Of a DNA stretch of 64,000 nt, positions 1 through 8,348 are shown piece by piece (the stretch's first letter is position 1; each line of letters starts with the position of its first letter). This stretch comes from Microbacterium mitrae (GTDB taxonomy: Bacteria > Actinomycetota > Actinomycetes > Actinomycetales > Microbacteriaceae). The position numbers were made by a program, and so were the translations under genes. The stretch is from positions 434,001 to 498,000 of the forward strand of contig NZ_VRSW01000001.1 in NCBI RefSeq assembly GCF_008017445.1, given 5' to 3'. Under the pieces are notes generated by a model. That model did no database searches. It had not been told where the DNA came from and was given only the letters and a program-made list of their open reading frames with translations.

Positions 1-93
1 GGGTCCCGCACCGCGGGCACGGCTCACCGTCGCGCCCATACGCGTTCAGCGAGTGCGCAAAGTAACCCGCCTACCGCAGTTTTTCACGTTGAT
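1..93 (-). pseudogene. Remnant of a second mutM (C-terminal zinc-finger part)
   Basis: On the minus strand positions 69 to 1 encode a 22-residue stretch that matches the intact MutM (708-1598) at 20 of 22 positions, covering the residues just before and including the first CPRC pair of the zinc finger. The match can be followed weakly upstream to about position 93, where the frame is broken and a TAG codon lies two codons before the conserved Gly-Tyr-Phe. The left end runs off the window, so the second CPRC pair cannot be seen. It looks like a decayed partial duplication rather than a working glycosylase. Confidence 0.75.
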
Positions 94-152
94 CTGTCGC
101 ACGTGTCCTATCGTGTCCGGTCACGAACAACCCGTTTCGATATTCTCAAGTC

Positions 153-480
153 ATGACTTCGAGCGATTCCGATCATCCCTCCGCTTCGCGGTGGCGCGCC
201 GAGTGCGTCACAGCCCTTCTATGATCAGGACTACATAGCGCTCATTCACAGTTCAGCGTCGTCGCCTCGCCCCGTCACGCCTGATCCGCTTCCTGCGGAC
301 GGAACCCAACCGAAGCTCTGGAACCTCGCCCTCCAACGAATTCGGATGCACTGACTGCACTCGCGTACCTCCGGATCGCCGCGCTGAGCGAGGAGTACGA
401 GCCGGGATACATCGGCGACGAAGGCGCACGGCGATTGGGCGTCGGCCTACCGTATGAGACCGGTCACGAGCATGACCGCA
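153..480 (+). pseudogene. Possible decayed coding sequence in three frames
   Basis: An ATG at 153 opens 23 codons that stop at 222. The next frame continues with protein-like codons until a TGA after about position 350, and a third frame then runs on with coding-like composition rich in Leu, Ala and Glu. Joined by two frameshifts these pieces would make a protein of roughly 100 residues. I do not recognise the product. Its place between a mutM remnant and mutM fits a patch of decaying DNA, but chance open frames in GC-rich sequence are a real alternative. Confidence 0.3.
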
Positions 481-665
481 ACCGCGATCGCTCCGAGCCC
501 GGCGGCCAACCCTATCCAGACCCACGTGTTGAAGCGTGATGGCGATGGTCGGGACACACGCTCGAAACCGTAGTAAAGAAATCCGGCGTAGATGACCGAG
601 ATGCCGGCGACGGTGAGAAGGATGCCGACTAGCCACTCGATCCACTGCACAGGGTCAGGATACAT
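447..665 (-). CDS. Small two-helix membrane protein, unknown function
   Basis: A 72-residue product with two clear hydrophobic segments, about residues 10-30 and 48-70, joined by a short basic and Ser/Pro-rich loop (FERVSRPSPSR). No enzymatic motif is visible. It lies downstream of mutM on the same strand, with 42 bp between them and no strong ribosome binding site, so expression could be by read-through from mutM or it could be untranslated. I do not recognise a family. The membrane pattern and codon pattern favour a real small protein over a chance frame. Confidence 0.5.
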   Translation of the reverse strand: MYPDPVQWIEWLVGILLTVAGISVIYAGFLYYGFERVSRPSPSRFNTWVWIGLAAGLGAIAVAVMLVTGLIR

Positions 666-707
666 CGCGCGCGTCGAACACCGAAACCCAGGGCTCCCAC
701 CTTGTCG

Positions 708-1598
708 CTATCGAAGCCGCTGGCAGCGCGGGCAGAAGTGAGACGAGCGGCCCGCGAACGGAATCCGCTTGATCGGGGTGCCACATCGCGGGCACGATTC
801 TCCCCCGCGACCATATGCATTCAGCGAGTGCGCGAAGTAACCGGCCTGCCCGTTCACGTTGACGTATTGGGCATCAAAGCTGGTTCCGCCCTCGGCCAGG
901 GCCTTCGTCAGAACCGCACGGATCTCGTCGAGAAGTTGCGACACTTTGCGGGTCGAAATCGTATTCGCGGGCGTCTCGGGGTGCAGGCGCGTCGCCCACA
1001 GCGACTCGTCCGCGTAAATATTGCCGACGCCGCTGACGACGGTCTGGTCGAGAATCACCCGCTTAATCGCCGACGCCTTCTTGCCAAGCACCCGCCGAAA
1101 CACCCGCTCGTCGAACGCGTCGTCCAGCGGGTCTCGGGCAATATGCGCGACTTGAGAGGGAATCTGCGCGAGCGTCGTTCCCCACCCTGCGGGCGCGCCA
1201 TCGACGGTCGGAACCAGGTCATCGATCGCAAGCGAGCCGAAAGTGCGCTGGTCGGCAAACACGACGGCCAGTTCACCGTGTTCGGGGTGCTCAATCATGA
1301 TGCGCACCCGCTCGTGACGCTCGGCGGTCGCGCCGGGCTCACGAAGCAGCATCTGCCCGCTCATCCCGAGGTGCCCGACGACGGCGTGTGAATCTGAAAT
1401 CGGCAGCCACAAAAACTTGCCGCGACGCGCGGCTTCGCGAATCACGGAACCAGTGAGCCGCGATTCGAAGTCCGTGGCGGTTCCGACATGGCGGGTCAGC
1501 GCACGCTCATCGCGCACCTCGACCGAGGTCACACGCGCACCAATGACCGCTGACGCAAGGCCTGCGCGAACAACGTCGACCTCAGGAAGTTCGGGCAC
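708..1598 (-). CDS. mutM: Formamidopyrimidine-DNA glycosylase (Fpg/MutM)
   Basis: Base-excision repair enzyme that removes 8-oxoguanine and formamidopyrimidines and nicks the abasic site. The 296-residue product starts MPELPEVDVV, so after Met removal Pro is the catalytic N-terminal nucleophile, followed by the conserved Glu. A conserved beta-hairpin Lys is at about residue 61 (RRGKFLWL). The C-terminal zinc finger has two CPRC pairs at about 269/272 and 289/292. Length is normal. It ends a minus-strand run recG-coaD-DUF177-rpmF-rnc-mutM, starting 9 bp after the rnc stop, a typical actinobacterial order. A fragment of a second copy lies at 1-93. Confidence 0.97.
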   Translation of the reverse strand: MPELPEVDVVRAGLASAVIGARVTSVEVRDERALTRHVGTATDFESRLTGSVIREAARRGKFLWLPISDSHAVVGHLGMSGQMLLREPGATAERHERVRIMIEHPEHGELAVVFADQRTFGSLAIDDLVPTVDGAPAGWGTTLAQIPSQVAHIARDPLDDAFDERVFRRVLGKKASAIKRVILDQTVVSGVGNIYADESLWATRLHPETPANTISTRKVSQLLDEIRAVLTKALAEGGTSFDAQYVNVNGQAGYFAHSLNAYGRGGESCPRCGTPIKRIPFAGRSSHFCPRCQRLR

Positions 1599-1607
1599 GA
1601 CGCGAGC

Positions 1608-2288
1608 CTACGCGCGGTCGTTCAGCACGTGCCACGCGGTGAGAGCCGCAGCCATCTCCGCAGTCTTCTTGCTGGTTCCCTCACCCGTCGTGACCACATC
1701 GCCCACCGTCACCGTCGCGACAAAACGACGATCGTGGTCGGGGCCGGAGCCCTCAATGGTGTAGACCGGAACCGACTGCACGACCCGTGCGGCGAGCTCT
1801 TGCAACGCCGTCTTCGGGTCGATCGCGGCGCCATAACGGTCGGGGTCGGCAAGCAACGGCTCGATGAGACGGTGCACGAGGGTCGTCGCCGCCTCCTGGC
1901 CAACAGACAAATAGGTCGCACCGATCAGAGCCTCGGTGGTGTCAGCCAGAATCGAATCTTTGTCGCGACCGCCGGTCTGCTCTTCGCCGCGACCCAGGCG
2001 AATATGCTCGCCCAGCCCGATCGAGCGGGCAACCTCAGCGAGGGCAACCGTCGACACAACGGAGGCGCGGCGCTTCGCGAGCGAACCCTCGTCAAGCTCC
2101 GGGTGGCGCGTGTAGAGCAACACGGTTGTTGCCTGGCCGAGAACGGAGTCACCGAGAAACTCGAGACGCTCGTTGTGCGGAATTCCACCGTTCTCGTATG
2201 CGAACGAACGGTGCGTCAGTGCAAGCGACAGAAGCTCGGCATCGATATCGACGCCGAGCTTCTGTGCGATGGTGATCAAATCACTCAC
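1608..2288 (-). CDS. rnc: Ribonuclease III
   Basis: Double-strand-specific endoribonuclease that processes rRNA precursors and regulatory RNAs. The 226-residue product has the catalytic signature NERLEFLGDSVLG at about 39-51, whose acidic residues hold Mg2+. The rest of the nuclease domain runs to about residue 150, and a double-stranded RNA-binding domain closes the protein with the usual Ala/Lys-rich end (GTSKKTAEMAAALTAW). It sits between rpmF and mutM on the same strand with short gaps, so it is probably co-transcribed with ribosome and repair genes. Confidence 0.97.
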   Translation of the reverse strand: MSDLITIAQKLGVDIDAELLSLALTHRSFAYENGGIPHNERLEFLGDSVLGQATTVLLYTRHPELDEGSLAKRRASVVSTVALAEVARSIGLGEHIRLGRGEEQTGGRDKDSILADTTEALIGATYLSVGQEAATTLVHRLIEPLLADPDRYGAAIDPKTALQELAARVVQSVPVYTIEGSGPDHDRRFVATVTVGDVVTTGEGTSKKTAEMAAALTAWHVLNDRA

Positions 2289-2305
2289 AAGTCATCCGAG
2301 ACGAA

Positions 2306-2515
2306 TTAAACGTCAGCGACCTTGCGACCCTTGTACTCGAGGAACAGCTCAGTGCCCTGCGAGTCGGTGACAACCTTGGCCTGGTGCGGGCGGCTGTAAA
2401 CAACCTTGCCGTTCTCAATCGTCTTGACGAGCGCGATGGGAGCTGCCTTCCACTGCGCACGACGTGAACGAGTATTTGAGCGGGAGACCTTCCGCTTTGG
2501 GGGGTTACCTGCCAT
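2306..2515 (-). CDS. rpmF: 50S ribosomal protein L32
   Basis: Small basic ribosomal protein, 69 residues, beginning MAGNPPKRKVSRSNTRSRRA, the usual L32 start. No zinc-binding cysteines are present, so this is a zinc-independent form. It lies 2 bp after the DUF177 gene, the near-universal bacterial pairing, which gives firm support. The C-terminal part (about residues 30-69) is longer and less basic than in many L32 proteins but resembles actinobacterial examples. Confidence 0.95.
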   Translation of the reverse strand: MAGNPPKRKVSRSNTRSRRAQWKAAPIALVKTIENGKVVYSRPHQAKVVTDSQGTELFLEYKGRKVADV

Positions 2516-2517
2516 GA

Positions 2518-3087
2518 CTAGCTCTCTTCCGTGTTTTGCTCAGCAGAGTGTGCTCCGCTGGCCTGGTCTGTGAATCCTTGAAGTGCTGCCCACCGGGGAT
2601 CGGTTGGCGCGTCGGCACGCTCCATCGGCGCATTCGTCAGTCGCTCACCCGTAACCGGATCAAGGCCGGGGCAATCCGGCTGACACACCGGCTGAAACGG
2701 AAGCGATAGGACAATCGCATCCCTGACCGGAATTTCAAGATCCACGTGGTCGTCTTGAACCTCAAAGTCAGTTGCTTCGTCACCAGAATACGCGAAAAGT
2801 TCTTGGATCTCGACTTCGACACTCTCCGAGAGCTCTCGGAGGCACCGACCGCACATGCCGTCGAAGATCGTGTGGATCTCCGCGGTGGCCAAAATACCCT
2901 CGTGAACCGACTCCAGGCGCACGTCAACCTCAACGTCTGTGCCCGCCTCGATCGCGACGATGCCCTCGCCCCACTTCTCGGCGAGAGTCACGGTTAGCTC
3001 ATGCTCACGCATCTCACCGGGGTGGTGCACGATGTCTCGAACGTTGATCGAGAACGGCCCTGGCTTTTTCATCTTCACAATCGTCAA
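2518..3087 (-). CDS. YceD/DUF177 family protein
   Basis: A 189-residue member of the DUF177 family, linked in other bacteria to 23S rRNA accumulation and encoded just before rpmF. Two Cys pairs typical of the family are visible: CGRC around residue 86 and CQPDC around residue 137, a likely metal site. The central part is strongly acidic. An internal Met at residue 6 is an alternative start. It is translated just ahead of rpmF and after coaD on the same strand. Molecular function is not established beyond the ribosome link. Confidence 0.9.
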   Translation of the reverse strand: MTIVKMKKPGPFSINVRDIVHHPGEMREHELTVTLAEKWGEGIVAIEAGTDVEVDVRLESVHEGILATAEIHTIFDGMCGRCLRELSESVEVEIQELFAYSGDEATDFEVQDDHVDLEIPVRDAIVLSLPFQPVCQPDCPGLDPVTGERLTNAPMERADAPTDPRWAALQGFTDQASGAHSAEQNTEES

Positions 3088-3140
3088 TAGTATCGCGCCG
3101 CGCTGGGGTGAGGCTGTGTGCGGCCCCCAGCGCTGGCGGA

Positions 3141-3638
3141 TCAGATGTCTCGCGCGCCGGTGTCCAAGAATTTCGCAACGGCTGGCGGAACAAAGGGCGA
3201 AACATCGCCGCCGAGGCCGGCGACCTGACGCACCAGGGAGCTGGATACCAGCGCGTGCGAGGGGTCAGGGAGCAGGAACACCGTTTCGATCTGCGCGAGG
3301 TGACGGTTCACGATCGCCATGGGCGTCTCATAGGCAACGTCAAGCTGCGAGCGGATGCCCTTGATCAGCACTCCCGCCCCGACATCGGTGGCGTAGTCAA
3401 CGAGAAGACCCATGCTCCAGGAACCAACAATGACATTGCCGCCCATGCCGTCTTCTTTAATCGACTGTTCAAGCAAGCTGAGGCGCTGCGCGATTGGCAG
3501 CATCGCCTCTTTGTCAGGGTTGTGCACCACAAGCACATGAAGTTCGTCGTACAGGGCTGCTGCGCGGCGGATAACGTCCAGGTGACCGAGCGTCGGCGGA
3601 TCAAAAGACCCCGGAACGACGGCGATACGTGAGCTCAT
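3141..3638 (-). CDS. coaD: Phosphopantetheine adenylyltransferase
   Basis: Catalyses the fourth step of coenzyme A synthesis: ATP plus 4'-phosphopantetheine gives dephospho-CoA. The 165-residue length is typical. The nucleotidyltransferase signature is [14 protein letters not shown] at residues 10-23, with the T/H-x-G-H type motif ending at His19. A later SSSLVRQVA motif corresponds to the ISST-x-VR element of the family. It lies between recG and DUF177 on the same strand, the standard actinobacterial place. Confidence 0.97.
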   Translation of the reverse strand: MSSRIAVVPGSFDPPTLGHLDVIRRAAALYDELHVLVVHNPDKEAMLPIAQRLSLLEQSIKEDGMGGNVIVGSWSMGLLVDYATDVGAGVLIKGIRSQLDVAYETPMAIVNRHLAQIETVFLLPDPSHALVSSSLVRQVAGLGGDVSPFVPPAVAKFLDTGARDI

Positions 3639-3656
3639 GCCCTTAGCCTAGCGACA

Positions 3657-5807
3657 CTAGGTCTTGGCGAGCGCTGAGCGTTCGGTGTGCGTCATATGCC
3701 GATTCATGGCGTCTGCCAATCCTGCGTGCTGAGTCAGCATCGGGTCTTCAGCCAGAATCTTCTCGGCCACATCACGCGCCAATTCGATGACGGCCTGGTC
3801 TTTCATGACGCGTAGCAGGCGCAACGACGACCGCGCCCCCGACTGCGCATCCCCCAACACGTCGCCCTCGCCACGCAGTTCCAAATCAACCTCTGCGAGC
3901 TCAAATCCGTCGAGCGTTGCCGCGACGGCCTCAACGCGGGCGCGCGCCGGCGTTCCTTCATCGGCCTCGGTGACAAGCAGGCACAACCCCGGAACACCGC
4001 CTCGACCCACGCGGCCGCGAAGCTGATGAAGCTGAGAAACGCCAAAGCGGTCGGCATCCAGGATGATCATGGTCGAGGCGTTCGGCACATCAACGCCCAC
4101 CTCGATCACCGTGGTGGCAACCAGCACATCAATCTCACCCGCGGCGAACGAACGCATGATCGCGTCTTTTTCCTCTGACGGCATCTTACCGTGCAGAATT
4201 TCGACGCGAATGCCCTCGAAGGTCGGCAGCGTCGCCAGGGTTTCTGCCACCTGCACGACCCCCCAGCGGGGGCGCTGTGCCTCACCCTCCAACACCGGAG
4301 CCTCGTCATCGACGTCGGTCGTCGCTTGTTCGGTATCGATGGCCGAGCACACCACAAACACCTGGTGCCCCTTCGCGACCTCTTCTGTCGCCCGCTGCCA
4401 AACCCGGGCAAACCACCCGGGCTTTTCTGCCACCGGCGCGACGAAGGTTGAGATGCCTGCACGGCCCGCAGGCATGGTGCGCAACGTCGCAACCTCCAGG
4501 TCACCGAAAACGGTGATCGCCACGGTGCGCGGAATGGGCGTCGCGGTCAACACCAGAGCGTGCGGAGCCGTGCCCTTCGCGCGCAGCGTCTCACGCTGTT
4601 CCACGCCAAAACGGTGTTGTTCATCAACAACGACCAGGCCAAGGTCGGCGAACGTTGTCTTCTCGCTGAGCAATGCGTGCGTGCCAATAACAATCAATGC
4701 TTGGCCCGACGCCACACGCAGCGCGGCCTTTCGCCGTTCCGGTGCCGACATCTGCCCCGTCAGCAGCGTTGGCATCAGCAACGGCGCAAGTTCGGGTCCG
4801 AGCGCCTTCGCGATAGAACGCAAATGCTGTGCGGCGAGCACCTCGGTGGGCGCAATCAATGCCGATTGACCACCCGACTGCGCCACTTGAAGCATCGCCC
4901 GCAGTGCCACGAGCGTCTTGCCGGAACCGACCTCGCCCTGCACCAGCAGGTTCATCGGCCACGGCGCGACCAGGCTGTGCGCGATCTGCTCACCGACCGC
5001 CTCCTGATCGTGCGTCAGCTCAAACGGCAACTGCGCATCAAATCGTTCGAGCAACTCCCCCGCTTGGCGTGGCGTCGCATCCAACGCCCGCACCGCCACG
5101 CGCTGCTGCGCGAGGGCTGTTTGCAGCACCAGCGCTTCTTGCAGCCGCAGTGTGGCTCGAGCCTGCTCGGCTTGAGCGGGCGTATCAGGCCGGTGAATGC
5201 CAACCAGCGCCTGATACGCAGGCAACAGCCCCTCGGCCACTCGCAGTGGTTCCGGAATTGGATCAGGCACATTCTCGTCGATGCCATCGAGCACGAGATC
5301 GATCGCCTTACGAATCTGCCAGCTCGCCATCGTTGACGTTGCGGGATAGATCGGAATAGGGGTGTTTGCCCATCGCTCCGGCTCGATGTCGGCGTTCGCA
5401 TCAAACAGCTCGTAGTCGGGGTGGGAAAACTGCAATCCGCCCTTATACATGCCAACCTTGCCGGCAAAGATGCCGCGACGCCCCACCGTGAGGTCTTTCG
5501 CCCGCCACTGCTGATTAAAGAACGTCAGGCTCATCTCGCCGTTGCCATCACCGATGATGACCTCGAGAATCATGCCCTTGCGCGCCTGCATGCGCCGTTC
5601 CGTGACGCGTCGAACCTCGGCGATGATGGTCACCTGCTCGCCAACCGGGAGCGAACGAATCGGCGTCAGCTCGCCATGCCTGGCATAGCGTCGCGGGTAA
5701 TGCGCCAAAAGATCACCTACGGTGTGCATGCCGAATGCCCGCTGTAGAGCGGTCGCGGTTTTGCCGCCGACCGCTCCATCGAGTCGAGAGTCCAGTACAA
5801 ATCGCAC
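3657..5807 (-). CDS. recG: ATP-dependent DNA helicase RecG
   Basis: Branch-migration helicase that reverses stalled forks and processes recombination intermediates. The 716-residue product has an N-terminal wedge/OB domain (about 1-230), Walker A GEVGSGKT at 290-297, a DEQH box (DEQHRFGVEQR) at 395-405, and the second helicase lobe with conserved QLRGRVGRG. The C-terminal TRG-like region follows. Full length for the family. It is the first gene of the minus-strand run ending at mutM; 92 bp separate it from the divergent rsmD, so promoters for both directions should lie at 5808-5899. Confidence 0.97.
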   Translation of the reverse strand: MRFVLDSRLDGAVGGKTATALQRAFGMHTVGDLLAHYPRRYARHGELTPIRSLPVGEQVTIIAEVRRVTERRMQARKGMILEVIIGDGNGEMSLTFFNQQWRAKDLTVGRRGIFAGKVGMYKGGLQFSHPDYELFDANADIEPERWANTPIPIYPATSTMASWQIRKAIDLVLDGIDENVPDPIPEPLRVAEGLLPAYQALVGIHRPDTPAQAEQARATLRLQEALVLQTALAQQRVAVRALDATPRQAGELLERFDAQLPFELTHDQEAVGEQIAHSLVAPWPMNLLVQGEVGSGKTLVALRAMLQVAQSGGQSALIAPTEVLAAQHLRSIAKALGPELAPLLMPTLLTGQMSAPERRKAALRVASGQALIVIGTHALLSEKTTFADLGLVVVDEQHRFGVEQRETLRAKGTAPHALVLTATPIPRTVAITVFGDLEVATLRTMPAGRAGISTFVAPVAEKPGWFARVWQRATEEVAKGHQVFVVCSAIDTEQATTDVDDEAPVLEGEAQRPRWGVVQVAETLATLPTFEGIRVEILHGKMPSEEKDAIMRSFAAGEIDVLVATTVIEVGVDVPNASTMIILDADRFGVSQLHQLRGRVGRGGVPGLCLLVTEADEGTPARARVEAVAATLDGFELAEVDLELRGEGDVLGDAQSGARSSLRLLRVMKDQAVIELARDVAEKILAEDPMLTQHAGLADAMNRHMTHTERSALAKT

Positions 5808-5899
5808 GGCATCAGCCTACTGGCGAGCACTCCCACCGCCTTCAAAATTGACCCCAGGGACGGCGGAACCATGGCAGGCGGCGCCGATAGGCTGGGTTT

Positions 5900-6457
5900 A
5901 TGACCAGGATCATCGCCGGAGCAGCCCGCGGACTCCCCCTTGACGTTCCTGGTTCCGGCACCCGCCCAACGTCTGACCGCGTTCGGGAGTCACTGTTCGG
6001 AGCGCTCGACTCCGCCGACGCCATCGACGGCGCCCGCGTTCTTGATCTATTTGCCGGATCGGGCGCGCTGGGGCTCGAGTGCGCCAGCCGCGGCGCGGCA
6101 AGTGTCGACCTCGTCGAGAAGGCGGGAATGGCGGCGAAAGTTGCCACTCGCAATGCCGCGAAGGTTGCCCAGTCGGGAGCCGTGCTCGCACGCGTTCACA
6201 CGGTCGCAGCGGCGACCTATTTGAAGAGCGCTCACACCCCGTGGGATCTGGTTTTTCTCGACCCGCCCTACGACATCAGCGACGCCGAGTTGAACGCCGT
6301 GCTGGTGTTGCTTGCCGCGCGCCTCAGCGAAGACGCCACCGTCATCGTCGAGCGTGCAAAACGCTCCCCAGCGCCAGACTGGCACGCAGCGGGTCTCGCG
6401 GCGATACGTGAGAAGACGTATGGCGACACCACGTTGTGGTGGGGTCAGCCCGCCTGA
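5900..6457 (+). CDS. rsmD: 16S rRNA (guanine(966)-N2)-methyltransferase
   Basis: SAM-dependent methyltransferase acting on G966 of 16S rRNA. The 185-residue product begins MTRIIAGAARGLPLDVPGSG, the usual RsmD start. The SAM-binding loop is LDLFAGSGALGLE near residue 45 and the catalytic motif is DPPYD near residue 115. It is divergent from recG; in many actinobacteria rsmD follows recG, so this is a local rearrangement of a familiar neighbourhood. Its 3' end overlaps the convergent thiL by 13 bp. Confidence 0.95.
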   Translation: MTRIIAGAARGLPLDVPGSGTRPTSDRVRESLFGALDSADAIDGARVLDLFAGSGALGLECASRGAASVDLVEKAGMAAKVATRNAAKVAQSGAVLARVHTVAAATYLKSAHTPWDLVFLDPPYDISDAELNAVLVLLAARLSEDATVIVERAKRSPAPDWHAAGLAAIREKTYGDTTLWWGQPA

Positions 6458-7416
6458 GCGTCCCAATCCCGGTACGGGTCCCAGCCGCCGGGAAGGTCAT
6501 AGCGCGCTTCATCGACGGTCACGGCTTCGGCGCCGGGGTCGAGCACGCGCCCAATCGCCCGAAAACCCTGCGGAAGCGGGCCACTGAAGGTGGCAAGCAA
6601 CGAGTGATCCTCGCCGCCTTCCAGCGCAGCCGCTGCATTGTCGAATGCCTGTGAGTTGATGTCGATGGTGACGCCAGAGGCGCGAGCCATGCGTCGCGCG
6701 TCAAGCACGAGGCCGTCAGACACGTCCATCATGGCGCTCGCCCCCGCCTGCGCTGCCGCGACGCCCAACGCAATCGGTGGTTCCGGCCGCAACTGCGCCC
6801 GCACCTCGCGCCGTTCCGATTCGGTGAGCACGTCAAGATCGAGCGTTATCGGCACGCCAGCGTCGTCGGTGAAGCGACGGAACAACGTCGATAGACCACG
6901 GGTAGCAACGCCCTGCGCGCCGGCGATCGCCACGGTGTCACCCGGCATCGCACCGGAACGGAGCACGGGCCCTCGCCCCTCCAGGTCGCCGAGCGCCGTG
7001 ACAGCGATAGTGAGCGTTGCTGAAACGGTGAGATCACCGCCGACCACCGCGCACCCGGGGGCAAGCTGTGCGCACGCCGCCGCCAGCCCGTCGGCCATCT
7101 CCTCCACCATCGTCACCGGCAGCGACGCCGGAATCGCCAGCGCCACCAACAGCGCGGTGGGGCGCGCACCCATGGCGGCAATGTCGGCCAGATTGACGGC
7201 GGCCGCCTTGTACCCCAAATCAAACCCACTCGACCACGCGAGACGAAAATCGGGCCCGTGAACGAGCGTGTCTGTTGTCGCGACCAAATCGCCACGCAGC
7301 GCGAGCACGGCGGCATCATCTCCCGGACCGACCACGGCGGCTGTCGCCTCCGGCGTGCGCGCCAGAATGCGGCGCAGAATGTCAGATTCGGAGAGCTCGC
7401 CAATCAGTTCGGTCAC
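6445..7416 (-). CDS. thiL: Thiamine-monophosphate kinase
   Basis: Phosphorylates thiamine monophosphate to the active cofactor thiamine diphosphate. The 323-residue protein is a PurM/SelD-fold kinase with VGPGDDAAVL near residue 29, a metal/ATP-binding element, VGGDLTVS near 124 and MMDVSDGL near 211. Length is typical. Divergent from the DUF3515 lipoprotein gene by 31 bp, a pairing known in actinobacteria. The 3' ends of thiL and rsmD overlap by 13 bp, which leaves no room for a separate intrinsic terminator. Confidence 0.96.
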   Translation of the reverse strand: MTELIGELSESDILRRILARTPEATAAVVGPGDDAAVLALRGDLVATTDTLVHGPDFRLAWSSGFDLGYKAAAVNLADIAAMGARPTALLVALAIPASLPVTMVEEMADGLAAACAQLAPGCAVVGGDLTVSATLTIAVTALGDLEGRGPVLRSGAMPGDTVAIAGAQGVATRGLSTLFRRFTDDAGVPITLDLDVLTESERREVRAQLRPEPPIALGVAAAQAGASAMMDVSDGLVLDARRMARASGVTIDINSQAFDNAAAALEGGEDHSLLATFSGPLPQGFRAIGRVLDPGAEAVTVDEARYDLPGGWDPYRDWDAQAG

Positions 7417-7447
7417 CCCTCAACGGTATCGGGCTTAGGCTTGAGGT

Positions 7448-7933
7448 GTGAGTTTTACCCGCCGCTCAGCGGCCCTTGCAGTCCTCGGTCTCTCCGCCAC
7501 CCTGCTCGTCGGTTGCTCGCCCACGATCGCGCTTGAGCCCGCCGCCGACGCCAACAACCCGTTGTGCGCCAATGTGATGGTCAACCTTCCTGACACCATC
7601 GCCGCCAACGAGGCCAGCACCTCCCTAGAACGCGTGTGGACAGACGCGCAATCCACCGCGGCGTGGGGCGACCCGGTCTCCATCTACTTCACCTGCGGCG
7701 TCGAGGTTCCGGCCGCCAGCGCCCTGCCGTGCCAATCATTTCAAGGTTTTGACTGGCTCATCGACGACACCGACGCACCGTTTTTTCGCATGACGGTGTT
7801 CGGTCGCGAGCCGGCAATTCAGGTGTACTTCAACAGCGAGGTCGTGAGCTCCGCAGAGGTGCTCGGACGCATCGGCAAAGCCGCGCAAGACCTGCCACTG
7901 ACCGGCGCGTGCACCGACCGGCCAGAATCGTAA
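7448..7933 (+). CDS. DUF3515-type lipoprotein
   Basis: A 161-residue secreted lipoprotein starting at GTG. The signal peptide (about residues 1-22) ends in the lipobox LLVGC, so Cys22 should be acylated and the protein held on the outer face of the membrane. Further cysteines in the mature part could form disulfides. It matches the actinobacterial DUF3515 family in length, start and position beside thiL and ddl. Function is unknown. The gene is transcribed away from thiL. Confidence 0.85.
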   Translation: MSFTRRSAALAVLGLSATLLVGCSPTIALEPAADANNPLCANVMVNLPDTIAANEASTSLERVWTDAQSTAAWGDPVSIYFTCGVEVPAASALPCQSFQGFDWLIDDTDAPFFRMTVFGREPAIQVYFNSEVVSSAEVLGRIGKAAQDLPLTGACTDRPES

Positions 7934-7937
7934 CCGG

Positions 7938-8345
7938 CTAGAACGCCAGCGCGAAGAACGGAATCACCATCATCATCCAGAAGGCGGTGGCGACCCCTCC
8001 GAGCACAATGCCAGCGATGGCGAGCCCTCGACCGGACTCCCCCGTGCGAGAGATGCGATTGAGGGCCGCAAACCCGAGCCCCAGCGCGATGATCGAGAAG
8101 CCCAAGATTCCGGTGACCAGCGATGCGATGGCAAGACCGCTCGTGGGCGGCGTGCCGATATAGGGTGCACCGGCACCATAGAAGTTCGACGGGTACGTGC
8201 TCGATGGGTACGCGCCCGGACCGAGCTGGTTCGTTGGCGGCGCGGCGAGAAAATCGGAACGCTGCGGCACCGGCGGATCACTCGAGATGGGCGCCACCGG
8301 CTGTGCCGACGGCGGCGTCAACGGTGTCTCGAAGTCGGATGCCAT
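7938..8345 (-). CDS. DUF4190-like membrane protein
   Basis: A 135-residue protein with a Pro/Ser/Tyr-rich N-terminal half (about 1-60) and two C-terminal transmembrane helices (about 72-95 and 110-133). This is the layout of DUF4190 proteins, common in actinobacteria, whose Pro-rich cytoplasmic tail varies between species. No catalytic motif is seen. It ends 4 bp from the convergent lipoprotein gene and lies 3 bp after ddl, so it is probably transcribed with ddl. Confidence 0.75.
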   Translation of the reverse strand: MASDFETPLTPPSAQPVAPISSDPPVPQRSDFLAAPPTNQLGPGAYPSSTYPSNFYGAGAPYIGTPPTSGLAIASLVTGILGFSIIALGLGFAALNRISRTGESGRGLAIAGIVLGGVATAFWMMMVIPFFALAF

Positions 8346-8348
8346 GCG

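Noticed and set aside
253..645. 130-codon Arg/His-rich frame on the minus strand
   Set aside because: Composition is that of an out-of-frame shadow in GC-rich DNA; it overlaps a more convincing small membrane protein gene.
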